Assembly (NCBI GenBank): GCA_014534205.1
Contig: JACVRX010000004.1
Coordinates: forward strand, 1-34,187
Length of the DNA: 34,187 nucleotides
Origin: Jiangellaceae bacterium
GTDB taxonomy: Bacteria; Actinomycetota; Actinomycetes; Jiangellales; Jiangellaceae
Direction: 5' to 3'
Shown here: in pieces, positions 17,933 through 25,408 of the stretch
Position numbering within the stretch: position 1 is the first letter of the stretch
Layout: every line of letters starts with the position of its first letter
Notes under the pieces: model-generated
What the model saw: only the letters and a program-made list of their open reading frames with translations
Told to the model about the DNA's origin: nothing
Database searches by the model: none
Program-made: the position numbers and the translations under genes

Positions 17933-19039
17933 ATGGTCGACGCGCCGCGGCGGCTGGAGTTCTCGACGACGCTGTCGCAGAGCCCGGTTACGACGCGGCG
18001 CCGGGCTGAGATGCTGGCCGATCCCGGCTTCGGCCGATGGTTCACCGACCACATGGTCACGGCCACCTGGACACCGGATGACGGCTGGCACGACGCCGGC
18101 GTCCGACCATACGGGCAACTGAGCCTCGACCCGGCCACGGCAGTCCTCCACTACGCCCAAGCCATCTTCGAAGGTCTGAAGGCGTACCGGCACAGCGACG
18201 GCTCGATCTGGACGTTCCGGCCAGCAGCGAACGGAGCCCGTTTCGCACGCAGCGCGCGGCGGCTGGCTCTCCCAGAACTACCCGTAGACGACTTCATCGT
18301 GGCCATCGATCTACTGGTGCGTACCGACGCCGCATGGGTTCCCCCGGCGACCCGCGTACGGGAAACCAGCCTCTACCTGCGGCCGTTCATGTTCGCCTCC
18401 GAGGTCTTCCTCGGCGTCCGGCCGGCCAAGGAGGTCATGTTCTGCCTGATCGCATCGCCGGTCGGCCCATACTTCACCTCGGGTGTGGAGCCGGTGCACA
18501 TCTGGCTGTCGGAGAAGTACGTCCGCGCCGCGCCCGGCGGCACCGGCGCGGCGAAGTTCGCGGGCAACTATGCAGCGAGCCTGATCGCGCAGCAGGAGGC
18601 GTCCGCGCACGGATGCGACCAGGTGTGCTTCCTCGATGCAGTCGAACGCCGGTGGGTCGAGGAGCTGGGCGGCATGAACCTGTACTTCGTCCACTCCGAC
18701 GGCTCGATCGTCACCCCCGAGCTCACCGGAACGATCCTGGAGGGCGTCACCCGAGCGTCGATCCTGCAACTGGCGTCCGACCTCGGGCACAAGGTCGAGG
18801 AACGCCGGGTCGGCATCGACGAGTGGCGCGAGGGGGTCGGCTCCGGGGAAATCGCCGAGGTATTCGCGTGTGGCACCGCAGCGGTCGTTACGCCGCTTGG
18901 CCGGCTGCTGTGGGACGGCGGCGAGTTGCACATAGCAGACGAGCCGGGCCCGGTGACCATGAGCCTGCGCACGGCGTTGCTGGACGTGCAGTACGGCCGA
19001 GCTGAGGACATCCACGGGTGGCTGCACCGCGTCGCCTGA
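17933..19039 (+). CDS. ilvE: Branched-chain amino acid aminotransferase
   Basis: PLP enzyme (fold type IV) for the last step to Val, Leu and Ile; 368 aa from ATG 17933, with AAGGGG about 7 nt upstream. Seen: YAQAIFEGLKAYRHSDG, RFARSARRLALPELP, YLRPFMFASEVFLGVRPA, the PLP lysine K208 in GGTGAAKFAGNYAASL, EELGGMNLYFV and the phosphate loop VFACGTAAVVTPLG. These are all BCAT II family features. A longer frame from 17870 lacks conserved residues and is not preferred. It follows leuB and precedes the separate cimA leader. Confidence 0.96.
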   Translation: MVDAPRRLEFSTTLSQSPVTTRRRAEMLADPGFGRWFTDHMVTATWTPDDGWHDAGVRPYGQLSLDPATAVLHYAQAIFEGLKAYRHSDGSIWTFRPAANGARFARSARRLALPELPVDDFIVAIDLLVRTDAAWVPPATRVRETSLYLRPFMFASEVFLGVRPAKEVMFCLIASPVGPYFTSGVEPVHIWLSEKYVRAAPGGTGAAKFAGNYAASLIAQQEASAHGCDQVCFLDAVERRWVEELGGMNLYFVHSDGSIVTPELTGTILEGVTRASILQLASDLGHKVEERRVGIDEWREGVGSGEIAEVFACGTAAVVTPLGRLLWDGGELHIADEPGPVTMSLRTALLDVQYGRAEDIHGWLHRVA

Positions 19040-19055
19040 CCCGTGCCCACCCCGC

Positions 19056-19061
19056 TATAAG
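19056..19061 (+). promoter_or_regulatory. -10 box (TATAAG) of the cimA leader transcript
   Basis: TATAAG differs at one base from the TATAAT consensus, in GC-rich surroundings 17 nt after the ilvE stop. It would start the leader RNA near 19068, before both possible leader-peptide starts. No good -35 is visible. Confidence 0.4.
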
Positions 19062-19076
19062 GACCGGGTGTCCACC

Positions 19077-19154
19077 ATGTGGTCATTGGATCTCGGTCCG
19101 CGTGATCATGTGGCAAGCTCGGCGGCGATGTCCTTCCGGATGATCATTACCTAG
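19077..19154 (+). CDS. cimA leader peptide with terminal Met-Ile-Ile-Thr codons
   Basis: In-frame starts at ATG 19077 (25 codons) and ATG 19128 (8 codons, MSFRMIIT) share the stop TAG 19152-19154. The end, ATG-ATC-ATT-ACC-TAG, places two Ile codons and a Thr codon directly before the stop. 32 nt later a terminator hairpin precedes cimA, the committed step of an isoleucine route. The arrangement matches attenuation by isoleucyl-tRNA charging. Ribosome sites for either start are weak. Confidence 0.6.
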   Translation: MWSLDLGPRDHVASSAAMSFRMIIT

Positions 19155-19186
19155 GCGCGCCGGCCCAAGCACAACGCCAGGCGCGC

Positions 19187-19214
19187 AGACCCTTCGCAGC
19201 CGCGAGGGGTCTTT
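19187..19214 (+). terminator. Attenuator hairpin before cimA
   Basis: Stem AGACCCTTCGC (19187-19197) with GCGAGGGGTCT (19202-19212), 11 bp including one G-U, loop AGCC, then TT. It is closely related in sequence to the ilvB attenuator, and lies between the Ile-rich leader and cimA. Confidence 0.75.
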
Positions 19215-19247
19215 CGCATTCTTGAGACGCCAGCTCGAGGAGATCCC

Positions 19248-20837
19248 ATGAGCGTCGACGGGTTTCACGTCTACGACACCACGCTTCGCGACGGCGCCCA
19301 GCAGGAGGGCTTGTCCCTGTCGGTCAACGACAAGCTCACGATTTCCCGCCATCTGGACGAGCTGGGCGTCGGGTTCATCGAGGGCGGCTGGCCGGGCGCA
19401 AACCCCAAGGAGACCGAGTTCTTCCGTCGCGCCCGATCGGAACTCGACCTGCGGCACGCCAATCTCGCGGCATTCGGTGCCACCAGGCGGCCGAACGTGC
19501 GCGTCGACGACGACTCCCTCGTGCGTGCGCTCGTCGACGCGGAGACCCCGGTCGTCACGGTCGTCGCCAAGAGCCATACCGGCCACGTGGAGCGGGCACT
19601 GCACACCACGCTCGAGGAGAACCTCTCGATGGTGCGTGACACGGTCCGCTTCCTGGCCGGCCTCGGCCGGCGGGTCTTCCTCGACGCCGAGCATTTCTTC
19701 GATGGCTACCGCCGGGACCCTGCCTACGCCCTGGCGGTCGTCACCGCGGCTGCGGAGGCCGGCGCGGAGCTGGTCGCCCTCTGCGACACCAACGGCGGCC
19801 TGTTGCCGGACGACGTCGGCGAGATCGTCGTCGCAGTCAACGACGCCGCAGGAGTGCGGCTTGGTATCCACTGCCACAACGACACCGGGTGTGCGGTAGC
19901 CAACTCGATCGCGGCCGTCGACGCCGGCGCGACGCACGTCCAGGGAACGTTGAACGGCTACGGCGAGCGCACAGGTAACGCGGACCTGGTCACCGTGGTG
20001 GCGAACCTGGAGCTCAAACGCGGCCGGCAGGTACTGCCGCCCGGAGCGCTGCGCGAGGCGACCCGGATCGCACACGCTGTGGCGGAGGTCACCAATGTGG
20101 TCCCGTACTCGCGGCAGCCGTACGTAGGTACGAGCGCGTTTACACACAAGGCCGGGCTGCACGCCAGCGCGATCAAGGTGGACCCGGACCTCTACCAGCA
20201 CGCCAACCCCGGCGACGTCGGCAACGACATGCGGATGCTGGTGTCCGACCTGGCCGGGCGGGCGAGCATCGAACTCAAGGGCCGCGAGCTGGGCTACGAC
20301 CTGTCCACCGACCGGGAACTGGTCGGCCGGTTGACCGAGCGGGTGAAGGAGCTGGAGGCGCGCGGCTACACATTCGAGGTCGCCGACGCATCGTTCGAGC
20401 TGCTGCTGCGGACGGAGGCCGACGGTGGGCACCCGCAGTTCTTCCACGTCGAGTCCTGGCGTGTCATAACGGAGTCGCGCCCGGGTGGCGAGGCACCCAG
20501 CGAAGCGACCGTGAAGCTGCGCGCCGGCGGTGAGCGGGTCGTCGTCACCGGCGAGGGGAACGGCCCGGTCAACGCGCTGGACCACGCGCTGCGGCAGGCG
20601 ATCGGCACTCTCTACCCAGAGATCGACAAGCTGGAGCTGGTCGACTACAAGGTGCGCATCGTCGACGCCAGCCACGGCACCGGCGCGGTCACCCGGGTGC
20701 TCGTCGAGCTGACCGACGGCAAGCGGTCGTGGGAGACCGTGGGGGTTGGCGCCAACATCATCGAGGCGTCCTGGGAGGCGCTCGTCGACGGCGTCACGTA
20801 TGGCCTGCTGCACCAGGTGGCCGAACCGCCGCGCTGA
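19248..20837 (+). CDS. cimA: (R)-citramalate synthase
   Basis: Condenses pyruvate and acetyl-CoA to citramalate, opening a threonine-independent isoleucine route; 529 aa from ATG 19248, with GAGGAGA 4 nt upstream. Seen: HMGL-type TIM barrel start VYDTTLRDGAQQEGLSLS, GVGFIEGGWPGANPKE, FFDGYRRDPAYAL, LCDTNGGLLPD, GIHCHNDTGCAVANSIAAV and GTLNGYGERTGNADL. The C-terminal LeuA-type allosteric dimer domain follows (YKVRIVDASHGTGAVTRVLV, VGVGANIIEASWEALVDG). EGGWPG and overall length favour citramalate synthase over 2-isopropylmalate synthase or homocitrate synthase. Controlled by its own leader attenuator. Confidence 0.92.
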   Translation: MSVDGFHVYDTTLRDGAQQEGLSLSVNDKLTISRHLDELGVGFIEGGWPGANPKETEFFRRARSELDLRHANLAAFGATRRPNVRVDDDSLVRALVDAETPVVTVVAKSHTGHVERALHTTLEENLSMVRDTVRFLAGLGRRVFLDAEHFFDGYRRDPAYALAVVTAAAEAGAELVALCDTNGGLLPDDVGEIVVAVNDAAGVRLGIHCHNDTGCAVANSIAAVDAGATHVQGTLNGYGERTGNADLVTVVANLELKRGRQVLPPGALREATRIAHAVAEVTNVVPYSRQPYVGTSAFTHKAGLHASAIKVDPDLYQHANPGDVGNDMRMLVSDLAGRASIELKGRELGYDLSTDRELVGRLTERVKELEARGYTFEVADASFELLLRTEADGGHPQFFHVESWRVITESRPGGEAPSEATVKLRAGGERVVVTGEGNGPVNALDHALRQAIGTLYPEIDKLELVDYKVRIVDASHGTGAVTRVLVELTDGKRSWETVGVGANIIEASWEALVDGVTYGLLHQVAEPPR

Positions 20838-20886
20838 GGTTGATTTCACGAAGAACTTCACGACCTGAGCGGTCTGCGGTTTTGGA

Positions 20887-21840
20887 ATGATGACCGGGGT
20901 GCGCGAGTTCGTCGTCGCGAAAAACCCGGAGCCAGAATCGCGGCTGCCGTACCTGATCGCCGTGCCGTACAGGACGGGGCTGGTGTTCCGCGCGGGCGAC
21001 ACCTGGCCGCGCACCAAGGCCGTGTACTGCCACCCGCTGGCCGAGTGGCCGGTCGGCGCGCACGTCGTGGAACGGGTGCCGGTGCGGTCGGTGGTCCGCC
21101 GCGGCGCCGCCATCGACCTGGTGCTGGACCGCGCTCGGGAGAATCGCTCCCAACTGGTGTTCACGACGGCACGCGGCCGCGAGGTGGTGTTCTGGCAGAG
21201 CGCGCGCACGCGCAAGCAAGCGCGCCCGGGCATCCGAACACCCTCCGCCCGAGCGGCCGGTCTGGCCGAGCTGCTGATCATCGTCGACTCGCACGAGCGC
21301 TACGGCTATCGGTTCGCCGACCAGCAGGTCACGACCACCCGACGGGCGCTGCCCGCCGGGGATTACGCGATTGAGCGGGACGGCCGGCTGGTGGCGGTGG
21401 TGGAGCGCAAGTCGCTGGCCGACCTGGTGTCGAGCCTGACCACCGGCAGGCTCCGGTTCACGATGGGCGAGCTCGCCGCGCTGCCCCGAGCGGCGATCGT
21501 GGTCGAGGACCGCTATTCCCAGGTGTTCAAGCTGGAGCAGGTGCGGCCCGCGGTCGTGGCCGACGGGCTGGCCGAACTGCAAGTGCGCTACCTGTCGGTA
21601 CCCATCGTCTTTTGCGAAACTCGGCCGCTGGCCGAGGAGTGGACCTACCGGTTCCTCGCGGCCGCGTACTCGGCCGACGTCGAGCGCACCGACACGGCCG
21701 CGCGGCTGGCCACGGTGGAGGCGCCGCCGACCACGGGCGAGATCCGAGCATGGGCGATCTCCCGCGGACTCGCCGTTGCCCACCGCGGGCGGCTCTCCGC
21801 AGAGGTCGTGAGTGCCTACCACGCGGCGCATGCCACCTAG
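20887..21840 (+). CDS. ERCC4/XPF-type nuclease domain fused to a Lsr2-like DNA-binding tail
   Basis: Predicted DNA nuclease, 317 aa, from ATG 20887 (20890 also possible). The middle carries the XPF/ERCC4 signature: LLIIVDSHERYGYRF, then GDY at residues 159-161 and ERK at 173-175 (VVERKSLADLVSSL), the metal-binding GDYn-ERKxxxD pattern. Residues 1-130 form an uncharacterised N-terminal part. The last 36 residues (TTGEIRAWAISRGLAVAHRGRLSAEVVSAYHAA) match the C-terminal Lsr2 fold, including the RGR loop (R300-R302) that in Lsr2 reads the AT-rich minor groove. It would therefore aim an endonuclease at AT-rich DNA. No helicase or ERCC1 partner is adjacent. It is followed closely by the FAH gene. 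Confidence 0.82.
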   Translation: MMTGVREFVVAKNPEPESRLPYLIAVPYRTGLVFRAGDTWPRTKAVYCHPLAEWPVGAHVVERVPVRSVVRRGAAIDLVLDRARENRSQLVFTTARGREVVFWQSARTRKQARPGIRTPSARAAGLAELLIIVDSHERYGYRFADQQVTTTRRALPAGDYAIERDGRLVAVVERKSLADLVSSLTTGRLRFTMGELAALPRAAIVVEDRYSQVFKLEQVRPAVVADGLAELQVRYLSVPIVFCETRPLAEEWTYRFLAAAYSADVERTDTAARLATVEAPPTTGEIRAWAISRGLAVAHRGRLSAEVVSAYHAAHAT

Positions 21841-21843
21841 GCT
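21838..21843 (+). promoter_or_regulatory. -10 box (TAGGCT) of the FAH gene, leaderless
   Basis: TAGGCT begins in the stop codon of the nuclease gene and ends 8 nt before GTG 21852. It suggests the FAH-gltX pair has its own leaderless promoter. Confidence 0.45.
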
Positions 21844-21851
21844 TGCCCACC

Positions 21852-22691
21852 GTGCGTATCGCCAGGTTCGCGACCGACGGTGAGCCCCGCTTCGCCGCCG
21901 TGGGACAGGACCATACCGGCGCGGCCATGCTGGCCGTGCTCGACGGCGACCCGCTGTACCGACCGATCCGGCTGACCGGTGAGACGGTCCCGCTAGCCGG
22001 GGCCCGGCTGGTGGCGCCGGTGCTGCCGCGAAGCAAGGTCGTCGGCGTGGGCCGCAACTACGCCGCGCACGCGGCGGAGCTCGACCACGACGTCCCAGCA
22101 GAGCCGCTGCTGTTCCTCAAGCCCAACACGTCGGTCATCGGACCAGACGAGCCGATCGTGTTACCGCGGCAGTCGCAGAACGTCCATCACGAAGCAGAGC
22201 TCGCGGTCGTCATCGGCCGGGTGTGCCGCGATGTGCCGCGGGAGCGGGTAGCCGATGTCGTGTTCGGTTACACCTGCGGAAACGACGTCACCGCTCGCGA
22301 TCTGCAGGAGCGCGACGGTCAGTGGGCCAGAGCGAAGGGCTTCGACTCGTTCTGCCCACTCGGCCCGTGGATCGAGACCGAACTCGACCCGTCCGACGTA
22401 GCGATCACGTGCACTGTGAACGGCGAGAAGCGTCAGGCGTCGCGAACGTCGTTGATGGTCTATGACGTCGCGGCCCTGGTCTCGTACATCACCGAGGCGT
22501 TCACCCTTTTGCCGGGCGACGTGGTCCTCACCGGTACCCCGGCAGGGGTCGGCCCGATCGTGGATGGCGACGAGGTCACCGTGGCGGTGGAAGGACTCGG
22601 GGAGCTCACCAACCGGGTGGTGACGCCGCACCCGGATCCCGTTGATCACGGCGATGCGGCTGGCTATGGAGATCCAAATGCCGCCACTTGA
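21852..22691 (+). CDS. Fumarylacetoacetate hydrolase family protein
   Basis: 279 aa from GTG 21852. FAH-fold enzymes cleave or decarboxylate beta-diketo acids (acylpyruvate, oxaloacetate, catechol-pathway intermediates) with Mg or Mn. Seen: [36 protein letters not shown], the metal ligands in [47 protein letters not shown] and the closing [17 protein letters not shown]. This two-part gene (short N-terminal region plus FAH core) is common just before gltX in actinomycetes, where its role is not settled. It overlaps gltX by 14 nt. Confidence 0.9.
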   Translation: MRIARFATDGEPRFAAVGQDHTGAAMLAVLDGDPLYRPIRLTGETVPLAGARLVAPVLPRSKVVGVGRNYAAHAAELDHDVPAEPLLFLKPNTSVIGPDEPIVLPRQSQNVHHEAELAVVIGRVCRDVPRERVADVVFGYTCGNDVTARDLQERDGQWARAKGFDSFCPLGPWIETELDPSDVAITCTVNGEKRQASRTSLMVYDVAALVSYITEAFTLLPGDVVLTGTPAGVGPIVDGDEVTVAVEGLGELTNRVVTPHPDPVDHGDAAGYGDPNAAT

Positions 22692-24228
22692 CCGAGATCA
22701 ACGTGATATCTCGGTGTTGGGCGACCTCGCTCCGGCGGATGTGCGAGTCCGCTTTTGCCCGTCGCCGACAGGCAACCCGCATGTCGGGCTGATCCGCACG
22801 GCGTTGTTCAACTGGGCTTTTGCGCGCCACCACGGCGGCACGTTCGTGTTCCGGATCGAGGACACCGACGTAGCCCGCGACTCGGAGGAGTCCTACCTGG
22901 CACTGCTCGATGCGTTTGGCTGGCTCGGGCTGCGCTGGGACGAAGGGCCGGACGTCGGCGGCCCGCACGCGCCGTACCGCCAGTCGCTGCGAATGGACAT
23001 CTACGCCGACGTCGCCGACCGGCTCACCAAGACCGGCCATGCGTACTACTGCTACTGCACGCCGAGGGAGCGCGAGGAGCGCCGGGAGGCCGCTCGTGCC
23101 GCCGGTCGGTCGAGCGGGTACGACGGCCACTGCCGCCATCTCACCGACGCGCAGGTCGATGCCTACCAAGCGGAGGGTCGAGCACCGGTGCTGCGCTTTC
23201 GCATGCCGGACCAGGCGATCTCCGTATACGACCTGGTGCGCGGCTGGATCACCGTTGAAGCACAGAACGTCTCCGACTACGTCATCGTGCGCGCGAGCGG
23301 ACGGCCGCTGTACCCGCTCGTGAACCCGGTCGACGACGCACTCATGGGCATCACCCATGTGCTGCGTGGTGAGGACTTGTTGCCGTCGACGCCGCGGCAG
23401 CTGCCACTGCACCAGGCGCTGCGCGAGATCGGCGTGGCGAGTGCTCCGCTGCCGAGGTTCGGCCATTTGCCGTTCGTCATGGGTGAAGGCAACCGGAAGC
23501 TGTCCAAACGGGATCCGCAGTCCTCGCTGCAGCACTACCGGGATCGAGGGTTTCTGCCCGAGGGCCTGCTGAACTACCTGGCCCTATTGGGCTGGTCCAT
23601 GGGTGACGATCGCGAGACCTTCTCGCTGGACGAGATGGCGGCCGCGTTCGACGTCACCCGGGTGAACCCGAACCCGGCGCGGTTCGACGCGAAGAAGGCG
23701 GAGGCGATCAACGCGGTCTGGGTGCGCCGGCTGCCGGCCGACGACCTGGCCACCCGCATGGTGCCGTACCTGCAGGGCGCAGGGCTGCTGCCGGATCCGC
23801 CCGGTGAGGAGCAGCTGACCATGCTGCGCGCCGCGACGCCATTAGTCCAGGAGCGGATCACCGTGCTTGAGGACGCCGTCGGCATGCTCCGCTTCCTGTT
23901 CAACGACGCGGACGTGCTGCCCGCCGATGACGAGAGCGCCGCCGCGCTGCTGCCGCCGGACACGCGCCCGGTGCTCACCGCTGCGCACGACGTGCTCGCC
24001 GCCCTGCTGACCTGGACTGCCGAGGTGATCGAGACCGCGCTGCGCACCGTGCTGGTCGACGGCCTGGGGCTCAAGCCCAAGCACGCATTCGGCCCGGTAC
24101 GTGCGGCGGTGACCGGACGGCGGGTGTCGCCGCCGCTGTTCGAGTCGCTGGCATTGCTCGGCCGGGATCGCACGCTCACGCGTATCCGGCGTGCGCTGCA
24201 GCGCCTGGACGCCGCCGCCTCCCGTTGA
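22678..24228 (+). CDS. gltX: Glutamyl-tRNA synthetase
   Basis: Charges tRNA-Glu (and in actinobacteria normally also tRNA-Gln for later amidation); 516 aa from ATG 22678, with GGAG at 22668-22671 (6-nt spacing). Class I motifs: [20 protein letters not shown] (HIGH = HVGL), [28 protein letters not shown] and KLSKRD (KMSKS). The discriminating anticodon-binding domain occupies about 330-516. ATGs at 22642, 22654 and 22666 are in frame, but the ribosome site and conservation favour 22678. The 14-nt overlap with the FAH gene implies co-translation. tRNA-Gln and tRNA-Glu lie 0.3 kb downstream, near the enzyme that charges them. Confidence 0.95.
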   Translation: MPPLDRDQRDISVLGDLAPADVRVRFCPSPTGNPHVGLIRTALFNWAFARHHGGTFVFRIEDTDVARDSEESYLALLDAFGWLGLRWDEGPDVGGPHAPYRQSLRMDIYADVADRLTKTGHAYYCYCTPREREERREAARAAGRSSGYDGHCRHLTDAQVDAYQAEGRAPVLRFRMPDQAISVYDLVRGWITVEAQNVSDYVIVRASGRPLYPLVNPVDDALMGITHVLRGEDLLPSTPRQLPLHQALREIGVASAPLPRFGHLPFVMGEGNRKLSKRDPQSSLQHYRDRGFLPEGLLNYLALLGWSMGDDRETFSLDEMAAAFDVTRVNPNPARFDAKKAEAINAVWVRRLPADDLATRMVPYLQGAGLLPDPPGEEQLTMLRAATPLVQERITVLEDAVGMLRFLFNDADVLPADDESAAALLPPDTRPVLTAAHDVLAALLTWTAEVIETALRTVLVDGLGLKPKHAFGPVRAAVTGRRVSPPLFESLALLGRDRTLTRIRRALQRLDAAASR

Positions 24229-24301
24229 TCATGTTCACCAAACCTGGTCCGTTCTTCTGCGTTCAGGCAGTGGTTCACCAGGCGCGGGTCCGCAGGGGCT
24301 C

Positions 24302-24384
24302 CGCTCGGGCTCCGCGTCGCTCCGATGGGTCCGGTCGCACTCGGACCCTCGCTCGTTCCTCGCTCGGGCTCCGCGTCGCTCCGA
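24302..24384. repeat. 24-bp perfect direct repeat (two copies)
   Basis: CGCTCGGGCTCCGCGTCGCT plus CCGA occurs at 24302-24325 and 24361-24384, 59 nt apart, in the spacer between gltX and the tRNA genes. The DNA between is rich in related CTCG/CTCCG words. The spacer (24229-24516) also carries 13 nt of the fold-back repeat core (GCCTGGTGATGTA, 24407-24419). Confidence 0.8.
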
Positions 24385-24440
24385 CGGTCTGGTGAACCAG
24401 CGTCGGGCCTGGTGATGTATCGGCCGGACGCCTCGGCCGC

Positions 24441-24470
24441 TTGGAGCCCCGATCGGATGACGGCTATTCT
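24441..24470 (+). promoter_or_regulatory. Promoter of the tRNA-Gln/tRNA-Glu pair
   Basis: TTGGAG (24441-24446) and TATTCT (24465-24470) are separated by 18 nt, a good vegetative -35/-10 pair. The start would be near 24477, 40 nt before tRNA-Gln. Confidence 0.6.
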
Positions 24471-24516
24471 TGCGGAGCGATCGTGCGCCAAGTGCGTCCG
24501 TTCCGTCGCAGTTCAT

Positions 24517-24588
24517 TGGGGTATGGTGTAATTGGCAGCACGACTGACTCTGGATCAGTTAGTCTAGGTTCGAGTCCTGGTACCCCAG
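24517..24588 (+). tRNA. tRNA-Gln (anticodon CTG)
   Basis: 72 nt. Acceptor arms TGGGGTA/TACCCCA pair perfectly, with G discriminator at 24588. Anticodon stem ACTGA/TCAGT encloses loop CTCTGGA with anticodon CTG. The T arm has GGTTCGAGTCC. The 3' CCA is not encoded. Confidence 0.95.
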
Positions 24589-24600
24589 CGCAACTCCCAC

Positions 24601-24673
24601 GGCCCCGTTGTGTAGCGGCCTAGCACGCCGCCCTCTCAAGGCGGTAGCGCGGGTTCAAATCCCGTCGGGGCTA
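24601..24673 (+). tRNA. tRNA-Glu (anticodon CTC)
   Basis: 73 nt. Acceptor arms GGCCCCG/CGGGGCT pair with one G-U, discriminator A at 24673. Anticodon stem CCGCC/GGCGG encloses loop CTCTCAA with anticodon CTC. T arm GGGTTCAAATCCC. CCA not encoded. It lies 12 nt after tRNA-Gln and is surely co-transcribed. Confidence 0.95.
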
Positions 24674-24830
24674 CAGCGGGAACCCCCTCGCCCGGTGGGT
24701 ACACCTCAACTCAAGTTGATCATCTCCGCTCGGGGAACCATCGGTATTCATTGGTCACCGCAGATGTCCGTGCCGCGTCCATTGCACGGGCCACCAAGTC
24801 CAGCGATCGCCGAACATGTGGCCGTACTGG

Positions 24831-24940
24831 TCAAGCCGCCGGGCTCACCGAGGTTGAGTAAGTGTCATCAGGGGCCGACTTGTGGCCGAGCATCTGCTGC
24901 ACCACGTCGATGCCAGGGCCCGACGCGATCGCGGTGACCG
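24831..24940 (-). pseudogene. Integrase C-terminal fragment
   Basis: Minus-strand frame reading VTAIASGPGIDVVQQMLGHK, SAPDDTYSTSVS. It corresponds to the LGHKSA-TxxxY end of a tyrosine recombinase with a small disruption before the Tyr region. No intact upstream part is joined to it. It lies 160 nt after tRNA-Glu, where integrative elements often insert. Confidence 0.55.
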
Positions 24941-24944
24941 GGAC

Positions 24945-25076
24945 GACGCATTGTCTGATCCGGTGATGAAGGAGCCGTCTGGTCCCATGAGGTACGCGGC
25001 TGCTGCTCCCACCTCGTCCGGCGTCTGGACGCGCCCAGCCGCCGATGGTTAAGGGCGTGATGACGTTTGGCCCGGC
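24945..25076 (-). pseudogene. Short-chain dehydrogenase C-terminal remnant
   Basis: Minus strand, two frames joined by a shift near 25015: NVITPLTIGGWARP, then DEVGAAAAYLMGPDGSFITG. This fits the end of SDR enzymes (…PDEIA-x-x-x-x-LaSd-x-aSFITG-x-x-x-vDGG), with the final part lost. It runs straight into the integrase fragment, showing that pieces of unrelated genes have been joined. Confidence 0.45.
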
Positions 25077-25332
25077 CAAGGGCCACGAGCGCCGCAGGGA
25101 GCCGCTGCCCAGGTTGCCGGGCGTGCTGCCGGCGATCTGGTGTTCACCCAGGAAACGGGGCGCGGTGATGCGCTTCCAGAATCTTCAGCGAGCAGCGCGG
25201 ACGGAGGCGGCGAAGACGGTCAGGCTGCTGGGCTTCCACCCCCACGAGCTGCGCCACACGGCCGCCAGCGCAGGAAGGCCCGGAAACCGAGTAGGGCGAG
25301 CACTCACCGATGAGGAATATGGCAGCCGTTAG
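25045..25332 (+). pseudogene. Degenerate tyrosine recombinase (integrase) catalytic domain
   Basis: Plus strand with at least two frameshifts: GVMTFGPAKGHERRREPLPR, then (next frame) RAAGDLVFTQETG, then (first frame) MRFQNLQRAARTEA and LLGFHPHELRHTAAS. The order is that of a phage-type integrase catalytic domain, including the HxLRH box. The GH and Tyr end is missing here. A piece of that type occurs nearby on the opposite strand. Its first 30 nt overlap the SDR-like reading on the other strand, so one of the two ends may be coincidental. Confidence 0.6.
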
Positions 25333-25408
25333 AAGATAGGTTGCGCAGCGCGGTCGAGGGTATGCCGGCCAGCGCTGCGGGCGCTGTGCAGATGGCGCGT
25401 CGGGTGAT

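Noticed and set aside
19083-21281. 732-aa open frame on the minus strand across cimA and the nuclease gene
   Set aside because: It is a GC-rich antisense shadow without family motifs or a ribosome site; the plus strand has clear CimA and ERCC4 signatures.
24229-24420. Third complete copy of the fold-back repeat before the tRNA genes
   Set aside because: Only 13 nt of the core (24407-24419) match; there is no pairing arm, so it is mentioned only as a possible remnant.
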